Part shown: positions 56,210 through 64,000 of the stretch, one piece after another
Position numbering within the stretch: the first letter of the stretch is position 1
Layout of the letters: every line of letters begins with the position of its first letter
From: Bactericera cockerelli
Lineage: Eukaryota; Arthropoda; Insecta; Hemiptera; Triozidae
DNA length: 64,000 bases
Reading direction: 5' to 3'
Assembly (NCBI GenBank): GCA_024516035.1
Contig: CM044967.1
Span: 11,173,331-11,237,330, forward strand
Notes under the pieces: model-generated
What the model saw: the letters and a program-made list of their open reading frames with translations, nothing else
The model's database searches: none
What the model was told of the DNA's origin: nothing
Translations under genes and position numbers: made by a program

Positions 56210-56880
56210 GACGTGATCTACTGGAAATTCTAGACGGACGACAATGTCGATCGTTTTTTGGGATTTTCTTGGAACCTAGTACGTAAATACTTTTCTCATC
56301 GAAATCTATAATTTTCTAATTAAAAAAATAAAATCCAATTTCCAACTAGGTAATACAATTTTTGGGGAAAATCAAGTCTTTAAAATTTGGTAAATGGAAG
56401 GAAAAAAAATCGAATCGTATTTTGGTAGGTTGTGCGAAATTTTTTTTTTGACAAAGCTTAGAGATGTTGATACAAACATTTGGTATGACATGTGTGTTTG
56501 TAACATAACTATCATCTGTTTGACCTTTGAATCACAATATTATTTTATCGTGTCATTTTATTGCAAATTTGACTAAAAAATTTACAAAATTAATAATTTA
56601 AGGTGTGATCGAACTTTTTTGGTCACATGGTTGCGTAACTGAATATTGTGATATATATTTGAAAAGCCTGAGTGAAGTATTTCCATATAACTTATTCAAG
56701 AGTAAATCAAAGCCCCTAAGGTATATTGTTTCCCTAGGTGTCTTTGACCACTTCTACAATGTGTTTTTGATGTGGTGATTTTACCTGATGCGTTTCCCAG
56801 ACTTACGGTTGCTGGGACCTCAGACGCACGAAGCGTAGGGGCATAGTACCTTTAGATTGCTCTGCAGTCAACTTTATTGA
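56210..56880. other. Upstream region of the NRF-like gene, no exon seen
   Basis: AT-rich except the first 100 bases. No transposon end or splice-bounded exon. Confidence 0.45.
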
Positions 56881-57153
56881 ATGGTGGTGCTATATAACAA
56901 AGACTTCGAAGAACACCTAAGAGGATTCATAAGAGAGAAAAGCTGGACAAAAGAGGACGCAATAAATAGACTAAAAATATGTAAGGAGAAAGGATTCATG
57001 GAACAAATGGCGACCCCAAGTATGTTTGAAAAAAGGCAAAGTATAAAAAAAAAGATTGCTTTATTGAATGTTAAAAAACGGATAAATTTTCTTCTCACCG
57101 GATCCTTCGCCTTCACCCTTGCAGGTGTGTGTGTGCATAGTCACCTAATCTAA
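56881..57153 (+). other. Unassigned 90-codon open frame
   Basis: ATG directly follows an in-frame TGA. The first 70 residues are charged and protein-like (KDFEEHLRGFIREKSWTKED, then AINRLKICKEKG). The end (CTTCACCCTTGCAG before GTGTGTGTG) looks more like an intron acceptor than coding. No domain recognised; it may be an exon of the right-hand plus-strand gene or a transposon relic. Confidence 0.25.
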
Positions 57154-58269
57154 AATGTATTCACATCTATCGTACGAGTAAATTTCACTGACTTTTTACA
57201 GAAACAGCCATTACCTTTCACGTAGCAATCAATATTTGAGGCAGAAGAATACTGTTGATGGAATCTAACAATTGGGATTCTAAGAAAGATTTTGATGAAA
57301 AATGATCAAATCGTATTTTTGTACATGCGGAACAGATTTCACTTCTTACGTCTGACGAAAATACGTCATGTTTTTTGGATTTGGAACGAAAAACCAAAAA
57401 CAACAAGACGCAAATTATTTTATAATTCGAATGTTTAGAAATACTCGTAATAGGTATAACAACTAAGAAATTTAAGATTTTATGATAGACCCTACTTAGG
57501 TATGTAGGTAATTTTATTTATTATTTGGTTAAGTTTCAAGTAGGTATATTGAATTATTGATTCAAGTTGAAACATATTTTTTGGATTATCTATTTATTAT
57601 CACTATAATTTTTTTTTAATCTAAAATTCTACTCCCGTTAAATAAATTTTTCATTTTTTAAAATAAATGTTATAAAAAAAGTACTTGAACAAATGAATTC
57701 CCTAATAAAATAAATGTTCAAGTGAGAAAGCTATCTTTGTTTCTCTCATTTTCTAGAAAATGTTCACCACTAGGCCAAAACAGCTGCTGTCCAGAGATTT
57801 TAGTCGCTCAAAGAACCAGAATTTAGAGTGGTATGCAGAGTCCTCACTGTAGGGATGCCTGGGTCATTTGTCCCTTCAGCTGATTTTGTTATGCAGAGAC
57901 GTTTGTTTGAAGCGCCTGTGCGCATGCGCATTCAGATGTCTCTTGAAAGAAGAGATTGTCAAAATCGAAGTTTTCCCTATAACAAGCTCAGGACCACCCT
58001 ACAGTGATATAGGGATAAAAAACCTTTTATGCATACCAGTCTTAGTATCACGAAGGTACACGGTACAGGATATACATTATTTTGAGTTATGCTTATATAG
58101 TTAAAGTCCCATTGCATAGATAATTGTTAATGGACAGATTTCATCATGAACTTTACAAAGTTCTTCGTACACAATCAAATGGTTAATGCCCCGTTAAGTT
58201 TACAATGAAATCAATGCAATCCAACAATCAGCATTGTTAAAGTTTATCATAATAAACTGCTTTTGTATA
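57154..58269. other. No gene recognised
   Basis: A fair acceptor (CTCATTTTCTAG at about 57746-57757) opens a short frame that ends at TAG without a donor. The frame at 57868-58104 has no domain. Confidence 0.45.
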
Positions 58270-58365
58270 AACTCCTTTCTATTTCAGCAGTTAGTTAATG
58301 TGCAGTATACTTATTAGTTTGTCCAGAGTACTGCACATTGCATAACTGAAAAAAATAAAAGGAAG
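58270..58365. repeat. Small foldback
   Basis: ACTCCTTTCTATTTCAGCAG and AATGTGCAGTA are inverted as TACTGCACATT and ACTGAAAAAAATAAAAGGA around a short centre. It may be a very short MITE; no target duplication is clear. Confidence 0.55.
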
Positions 58366-58440
58366 TAATGGAAATCCACATCAAATCTGTAACTCCAACA
58401 AAAAAACAAAACACAAAAACAAACCAAATCTTACATCAGT

Positions 58441-58565
58441 CAGTCACCGTGACTACGAGTAACGCACTAGGCTTGCACGCACGGTGACCTGGGTTCAGAT
58501 CCCAGTAGATTCGAATTTTCGGCTTTGAATGTCTCGGTGCCCGCTCATACCTACTACTTGAGTTG
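58441..58565 (+). mobile_element. SINE-2 copy
   Basis: GTCACCGTGACTACGAGTAA, GCACGCACGGTGACCTGGG, TTCAGATCCCAG and GGTGCCCGCTCATACC; the 3' body is shortened. Confidence 0.8.
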
Positions 58566-58671
58566 TTTGGATAGCGGCCATTGGGATCCTTATGAAAACG
58601 AAATTGTTATTTGAGAGATGAAAAAATTGACGAGAAATTTCGTAATGCTGATCTATCCACTAAAATTGTAC

Positions 58672-58820
58672 ACTGGTAGTCAAGTGGTCTGGTAATCCAG
58701 GTAGTGTAGGGATCCGTTGGTTCGAATCCCACCCAGTGTGTGAATTTTTCCTCATTAATTTGAGTTTGGGACTACATAATAATAAGACTCTGAGGGTTAG
58801 GTGGTTAAACTCCCCTGGTG
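58672..58820 (+). mobile_element. SINE-5 copy
   Basis: ACTGGTAGTCAAGTGGTCTG (A-box side), GTTGGTTCGAATCCCACC (B box), ATTTTTCCTCATTAATTTG and a short (AATAAT) run. Confidence 0.8.
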
Positions 58821-60423
58821 ATTTGCTCCAATTTCAAAAAGTTTCATATTTCTGGAAGTTTCATAACCTCCTGAGTAACTTTGGTTTTGTGTCTGTCGGT
58901 TAAAAACATTCCTTGTAACACGCAAATCTTAGACTCTACTGAACGGATTTTAACGAAATTTTATACACATATGTATTGATGTTCTGTGGGTGGTCCCATA
59001 CTAAATTCATCAACTTCGCACTAGCGGTTCGTGGTGATAGAAACCATGCGCCTGACTACTAACTTTTTACTTATACGCTGATATCTCGTGAACGGTTCAT
59101 CCGATTTTGATGAAATTTTGTATGTATATGCATATTAGCCTTCTACTATTCTACATAATGCATTTAACGTGATTTTTTAATAAATTTTGATTGAGCTCTG
59201 ACATTAAAAAATCTATTTGTCACATCATTATCGTTTAGCACAAAAAGATCGTGCAATCGACCCTGTATTTGGAAGGGTATTGTACATTAATTTCATTAAT
59301 TTAGTGCAAGCATCAAATTTCTGGAAAAATAAAGATTAAAGAACAAAATCGCTGGAAAACTAAAAAAAAAAAAAAAAAAATGATATTCAAATCTTTACTT
59401 TTATCTAATATTTCTGAAGTAACAAACATGCAGTCAAGTTAGTACATAACCATATACTTTCTCTCCGATTTTACAATGAAGTATTAAAAAATGTAAGTAA
59501 CTACAAGGTTAATGACCAATTAACTAAACAAATTATAATTTATTACCTTCATAACTGCAAAAATTATATATCCAAATATAGGGTACTCCATGGTAAATAT
59601 CAGCGCTTTGCAGTCTGCATTGTGTAAAATATTAATATTTCAACTGAAGGTAAATTATTAAGTTCAAAATATAAATATCTTCGAGTAATAATGGATGATT
59701 ATTGGAAATGCGTTTCTATAATTTTTCTTTCATATTGCTTAGCTCTGATGTTAAAAAATAATTGAAATTTTGGACAAAAGTGTGTATAAATACGGTTTTC
59801 AATTTGCCGCTACCACATAATTTTATTTTTCAAGGCACCCACCCGGTCGAAAATTCACGAGGAACTATTGTTTCCATAAAAGTGTATTTTATTTCGATTA
59901 TGTTATGATTATTTTAGTTGAATTGTTAACACTACTTCCACAGTATTTTTTTTATTATACATCTATATAAAATAAGCTACGAGTGGTTGGATTACTCTAA
60001 AAAACCCTGTACCCCACTGCACCCTGTATTATACATATCGAATAATAGCATTGTGTTTAAAATAACAAGAGCTCTAACTCTTGAAATCTAAAATTATGTA
60101 GAAGACAAAAGGACACATGAATGACAGAAAAACGATGAAAAATATGAAGTTGTAAAATAGATTCTTAACCAATCCAAGGTCGACACTTTTCAATACAACA
60201 TGAAGTAGATAACTAAGTTGCAGGAAAATTACTTAGACACAATTTGATCCTTCTAGATTGCACACTTGCACATGAAGAACCTAAAGTTTTTTGAAGGTCT
60301 TTTAAATTATAGTGTTGATTGTTTCATTTCTTTCATAAGTTTCAAAAGTTTCATGGAAATTTTGAAGGCATGAAAATTAAATTAAAATGACCAGTTTATT
60401 ATTAGCCTTTCCTATATAATTTA
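58821..60423. other. Unassigned; repeat-like but without ends
   Basis: Phrases such as CTGAACGGATTTTAACGAAA and CATCCGATTTTGATGAAATT (58930-59120) are the kind found inside non-autonomous Helitrons, but no TC start or CTAG end can be tied to them. An A-run is at 59363-59380. CACCCTGTA at 60018-60028 is a lone TA-element end. Confidence 0.4.
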
Positions 60424-60509
60424 CTAGCGGGCAACGCCCGCTTCGCGTGGCCAAAGCATGGCCACATTTTTGTTAAGGCATGGCCACCGCCGCTGCATAA
60501 GTTTTATGG

Positions 60510-60757
60510 TTATTGAAGCACTTCTTTATACACCAGGTTCTTTGTTATACCATCTGGCTGTAACACAATGAGGGACTTGGCAGACCTTACTCTTGAAAAA
60601 GCAACATAGAGCTGACCGTGGGAGAAGCAATCGTTCTAAGGTCAATTCCAGCTAGCTCAAGAGTTTGCCCCTGTGCCTTATTTATCATCATGGCAAAACA
60701 TAGTTTTCTGGGGAATTGAACTCTTTTGAAATTAAAGTGGTAGTCGGAAATCACATT
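60510..60757 (-). pseudogene. Helitron Pif1-like helicase, C-terminal piece
   Basis: On the minus strand one frame gives FKRVQFPRKLCFAMMINKAQ, then GQTLELAGIDLR; after a one-base shift near 60630 another gives CFSHGQLYVAFSRVRSAKSL, then IVLQPDGITKNLVYKEVLQ and a TAA at 60510. FAMxINKxQGQTL and CFSHGQLYVAxSRVRS are the last conserved motifs of the Pif1-type helicase that ends Helitron Rep-helicase proteins. The shift disables it. Confidence 0.93.
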
Positions 60758-60767
60758 AGAACCCAAG

Positions 60768-60958
60768 AGAGAGATGGGAGGGCACTACAACGAAATCAGT
60801 AGGTGCCCTACAGCGCCGCACTTGAAGTAATGATATTTTTCGGTTCCAAGTGCGCTTAGCTTTTAGAGAAGGTGGGTTTTTAGTGGGTGGAAATCCCACA
60901 CCCCAGGCAGGATCTGGGTGTCTTTGAAAGATTTTTTCCTGCCTTCCATTAAAAAAAA
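60768..60958 (+). mobile_element. Poly(A) retroposon with 10-bp duplication
   Basis: 191 bp ending in ATTAAAAAAAA, flanked by AGAACCCAAG on both sides (60758-60767 and 60959-60968). GCGCCGCACTTGAAG and GGATCTGGGTGTCTTTGAAA lie inside; no tRNA head is visible. It interrupts the helicase remnant. Confidence 0.85.
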
Positions 60959-61004
60959 AGAACCCAAGTGCATAGTTGCTAATGAACAGATTAAATGAGC
61001 ACAC

Positions 61005-61160
61005 AAATAGCTCAGTGGTTAAGCACTCGCTTACGTTGCGGAAGGTCCCGGGTTCGAACCCCCGCGCCGACAAAAATAATCCTGTGTACATATACCGTTT
61101 CACCTGCACCAGCCCCTGTGAATATAACTGCCTCGATAATGTTTTTTTTTTTTTTTTTTT
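61005..61160 (+). mobile_element. tRNA-like SINE with T-run end
   Basis: AATAGCTCAGTGGTTAAGCA (A box) and CCCGGGTTCGAACCCCCG (B box) are almost tRNA-perfect, but no acceptor stem forms. The tail ends in about 18 T, opposite to the usual A tail. It separates the two helicase pieces. Confidence 0.75.
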
Positions 61161-61163
61161 AAG

Positions 61164-61512
61164 GATGTAATTTGAAGCCGCGTGCCGTTACACAATTTCG
61201 GGGGTCTCAGATTTCTTAGTAATATTATTGGTGCTCCAACCTTAAGGCATAGCCGATGGGGTGGCAAGCCAGGAGGATTTAGTGTATTAAGAAATTCGGT
61301 TGGGTAATGGATGGCTTCTTCCTCTTCCACAACAGTGTCTACGGATTCGTAAGTTGATAGTTCAGAAGGCATTCTTTTTAATAAGTCAGATAGTGTCTAG
61401 GAAGGTGTTGTAATCGACTAATAACTGACAGTGTTCGATAGGAAATACAATTTTTTCATTTTGTTCAGGTAACTGTCCATAACCTATCCGAAGCAAAAGC
61501 TTCAAAAAAACT
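61164..61512 (-). pseudogene. Helitron helicase, upstream piece
   Basis: Frames on the minus strand give LLLRIGYGQLPEQNEKIVFP, stops, then VVEEEEAIHYPTEFLNTLNP, PGLPPHRLCLKVGAPIILLR and NLRPPKLCNGTRL. YPTEFLNxLNPxGLPPHxLxLKVGAPIxLLRNL is the region just before the final motifs of Helitron helicases, so this and the 60510 piece belong to one former protein. Confidence 0.92.
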
Positions 61513-61528
61513 TCTGTATTTTAATTTA

Positions 61529-62641
61529 CTAGCGGGCTAAACCAAGTATAATAATTATAAATCCAAGTCTACACACTGCTCTGAAATTTGGGAAAATATA
61601 TTTTGCATGGTTCACCTAGTATTTTCATTTGAAAAAAAGGAAGACCTTTTTTCATTGTTCGCCCAAGTGATCATTTTTTCTGAGGTTTGAGGTCTATTGT
61701 TAAACCATCTGATATGCAAAAAAATCTGCTGAAATAAGTGTGTACCTTCAGAACAATAGTTACATACTCGTATTGTTGCATAAAATCGATACATGAGTTA
61801 CATAACATAAGTAGTCTAAGCAACTTAGGAGGAATAATAAAATTCCTGATACATTTTGTGTGTAAATTCATACTAACATCAAAAGTCACGCTCTATTAAG
61901 CAAATCAAGTTTCTGCAGTTTGGCAGTTCCCTTCTAGAAGAGTAATATATTTTGTACAACCACCAACTGGTAGACAGAACCAAAATGAACTTTTTGGTAT
62001 CACTCTTTGTAGAACTTTTTGACTCTAAAGTATAGAATTTTATAGATGAATTTTCGGAATGACAAGGATAAATTTAAACCCCTCCTTGTGGAATATAAAT
62101 TAAAACAAGGAAATAAAGACGTTCCTCAGCCAAAAAGTTTTTTTTTTAAATTGGCCTTAGTTATTTAAAATCTTAAAAATAGTGCCTTAATCCACACTTT
62201 AAGAGCCAGTATTGACCCTCTATACCTCAAAAAGTAACATAAAAAATAAATAAGTATATACCTATATTATTTGGTTAGTAGTTTACACCACGTTCATTGC
62301 CAATCCGGGAGAACTGTGATCCTGGTGAGGGGATAGGAGGAGTGACAGTATCAAGATCATCATTCCAGCATCCATTCTGCGGAGAACCTTATCATTCCTT
62401 ATCAGTTGTCTCCTGTAGGTGTTCCTTACTCTTAGCCCACAGAATGCTTACCCTAAAAAGTACAACAGTTCAACTTGTGACCCTATGTTTTGGTAAGTCG
62501 AGATTTTCTTTAAGTTTTGGGGACGTTCCTATTTTTTTTTTTTTTTTTTTTGTGCTGTTGACAATTTTGTAAGTAGAGTTATTTTTTTAAATTTTGGTAA
62601 GTACCCACCTCATTTTTAAAATAAATTAAACTGATGATTTT
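61529..62641. other. Second Helitron end (CTAG, 61529-61532), then unassigned DNA
   Basis: ACTAGCGGGCTAAACC is a minus-strand Helitron 3' end directly against helicase coding sequence of the first Helitron. Its body to the right is not recognisable. T-runs at 62138-62150 and 62530-62551. Confidence 0.55.
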
Positions 62642-62778
62642 TAAGGGCAAAATTAATAGACAAAATCGAGTTCTTAAGTGATGACTTAGCACTGGTTTTC
62701 CCCATCTAAGACAGTACGTGTGTAAATTGAGACTTAGCGCCAAAGAGGTATTCTAAAAACTTCTATTATTTCCGCCCC
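62642..62778. mobile_element. Harbinger-like MITE-A relative
   Basis: GGGCAAAATTAATAGACAAA and (inverted) GGGCGGAAATAATAGAAG; flanks TAA and CAA. CACTGGTTTTCCCCATCTAA and CAAAGAGGTATT match the copy at 55717. Confidence 0.82.
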
Positions 62779-62835
62779 AAGTTTCGTAGTCCAAATTCCG
62801 AATATTCTCCTGACTTTTCTTCTCTATTTTTAAAC

Positions 62836-62985
62836 ATGGTTAAGTCACCGTGGACTTGCTCAGTTGCACTATAGGCTTGCACACACGACGACTTGACTTT
62901 GTATCCCAGCATTGGAGTCGGAATTTTATTTATCTTCTCTGTTCTTTGGATGTTTGGGGTCCACTCAGTAACCCAGTAATTGTGA
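62836..62985 (+). mobile_element. SINE-2 copy
   Basis: GTCACCGTGGACTTGCTCAG, GCTTGCACACACGACGAC, TTTGTATCCCAGC, CTCTGTTCTTTGGATGTTTG and GGGGTCCACTCAG, in family order. Confidence 0.82.
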
Positions 62986-63284
62986 AATAAAAGCACAAAG
63001 AAACATAATTATATATGTATTTTTTAAATATTTTTTCTTCAATGCAAATGGATGAAAAACGCTTTTGCCCGAGACGTTCAGTTAGTCCGATTCCTGTAGT
63101 GTTAACTGTAACGTAACAAGTCATTTGCTTATTATAAAAAGTTGAGGGGTGTCTCTTTTACATGAAACGTTATAGAGTTGACCCGTCTTTAAATTGTTCA
63201 TGGAAAATGAAGTTAGCGTATGTAGTAGGTACATAGGTAACTACATATTTTTCTGTAAGACCCTGTATGATAAAATCTTGACTA

Positions 63285-63432
63285 AGGGCCAAAATATAGA
63301 ATAAGATTACAACGAGGGCAAGGAAAACCGTAACTCGAGATATGGTGCGTTATTTTTGGTGGAAAGTCCGACTAAAAAGACCGTCTTGACTTCCTTTATT
63401 TGTGTTGTAATCTTATTTTACAATTAGACACT
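63285..63432. mobile_element. MITE-A relative
   Basis: AGGGCCAAAATATAGAATAA on the left after TAA; ATAAGATTACAAC is inverted as GTTGTAATCTTAT near the right end; the right tip (ACAATTAG) is decayed. Confidence 0.75.
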
Positions 63433-63491
63433 AACCTGATAGTTCTCAGTTTATCAACTCAGGGTAACTTTCTTATGGTCCCGTCTCGGTC

Positions 63492-63694
63492 TGTCCCGGT
63501 AGCTCAGTGGTAAAGGCGGCACTCTCTGGTCGCGATTCCAGAGGTCGCGGGTTCGAAACCCAGTCGGGACATGACAAGTTATCCTCCCATTTGGGATTTT
63601 TACCACATAAAAATATGTCTTGGGCTTACTGCTGGAATAATGGGACTTTAATAGTCCTAATCGGGCAGTATAAATAAGGCGATATTATTGTTAT
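63492..63694 (+). mobile_element. SINE-1 copy
   Basis: TAGCTCAGTGG and GGTTCGAAACC, GTCCCGG/CCGGGAC pairing, intact body, (ATT)n end. It lies about 85 bases before the acceptor of the exon at 63780. Confidence 0.93.
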
Positions 63695-63779
63695 TGTGTT
63701 TTCCTGTTTCATCTTATCAAACTTCAAGAAATCAGCCAGTTGGCTATACTATAATAAGGAGCTTTTTTTCACTTTCCAG

Positions 63780-63883
63780 GTCTCACATTGCTATTCGGAT
63801 ATGGTGATGCTTCACCTCAGTTTTACAAACACTTGAATGGAGGACATTCACTTGAGAAAAATCGTTTTAATGCTGATCAAGAG
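63780..63883 (+). CDS. Possible internal exon of an unrecognised plus-strand gene
   Basis: A strong acceptor (TTTTTTTCACTTTCCAG) and donor (GATCAAGAG|GTAAGC) bound 104 bases. Only one frame is open: two bases, then 34 codons (LTLLFGYGDASPQFYKHLNG, then GHSLEKNRFNADQE), ending in phase 0. The composition is coding-like. I do not recognise the protein. It needs one base from the preceding exon, which the candidate at 6711 would provide as G. Confidence 0.6.
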
Positions 63884-64000
63884 GTAAGCCATAATTTTTG
63901 TTAATGTCAATCTATAGGGCGATCTTCACATCTCATCCAGCCAAGGTGTCACAATAGATCTAATTAGGTTGCAGTGTTAATTGTAAGGGTTTCACTGAAA

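Larger units (their letters stand above)
60424..61528 (-). mobile_element. Helitron 3' part, decayed and interrupted
   Basis: The 3' end on the minus strand is the hairpin GCGGGCGTTGCCCGC followed by CTAG (60424-60427) and T. Upstream is the helicase remnant. Two later retroposons (60768-60958 and 61005-61160) sit inside, and at 61529 the element is cut by the CTAG end of a second Helitron. Confidence 0.88.

Noticed and set aside
57758..57850. Plus-strand exon starting MFTTRPKQLL
   Set aside because: Frame ends at TAG without a donor; a terminal exon is possible but nothing supports it.

Overview
The window looks like AT-rich insect nuclear DNA, possibly hemipteran, although the order is inferred only from general character. 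The evidence is spliced genes with tiny exons and very large introns, polyadenylated and tRNA-derived retroposons, TA-, TTAA-, TWA- and 8-bp-target DNA transposons, Helitron ends, and no prokaryotic features. Almost everything here is mobile or repetitive DNA. I see no genuine tRNA, rRNA or CRISPR.

The one host gene I can reconstruct with confidence lies on the minus strand and encodes the N-terminal part of a nose-resistant-to-fluoxetine (NRF-6)-like membrane protein. Five exons run from 56106 down to 14269 (55896-56106, 18522-18671, 16079-16305, 15070-15278, 14269-14348). All splice phases agree and give 292 codons without a stop: a signal peptide, the Cys-rich NRF ectodomain and the first transmembrane helix. 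The acyltransferase-3 part is not found and is probably beyond the left edge. Intron 1 is about 37 kb and holds most of the transposons. The donor of exon 2 is the seed of a ten-copy, 68-bp minisatellite, so the splice donor itself is repeated ten times.

Three possible plus-strand exons (4-159, 6711-6771, 63780-63883) are open and phase-compatible with each other. If they form one gene, the NRF-like gene lies inside its intron. I do not recognise their product.

Layout. 0.4-0.8 kb: tandem pair of SINEs. 3.5-6.6 kb: a small MITE and two minisatellites (26 bp and 29 bp). 7.0-9.2 kb: a piggyBac remnant nested in a Harbinger-like MITE, then a palindromic TA-element. 14-18.7 kb: NRF-like exons 5 to 2, with repeats packed to within 10-70 bp of the exons. 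19-26 kb: a 7.1-kb palindromic TA-element interrupted by an apparently intact two-ORF LINE with a 5-bp target duplication. 26-55 kb: intron 1 with several tRNA-derived SINE families, hAT MITEs with perfect 8-bp duplications, a short Helitron, a 1.65-kb palindromic element and small tandem duplications. 55-56.2 kb: hAT and Harbinger-like MITEs beside NRF-like exon 1 and its likely promoter. 56-64 kb: a decayed, nested Helitron helicase region on the minus strand, SINEs, MITEs and a possible plus-strand exon.

All calls come from reading the sequence by eye; no homology search was run. Repeat family names (SINE-1 to SINE-5, MITE-A, MITE-B, motif M, families 6 and 7) are local labels for this window.
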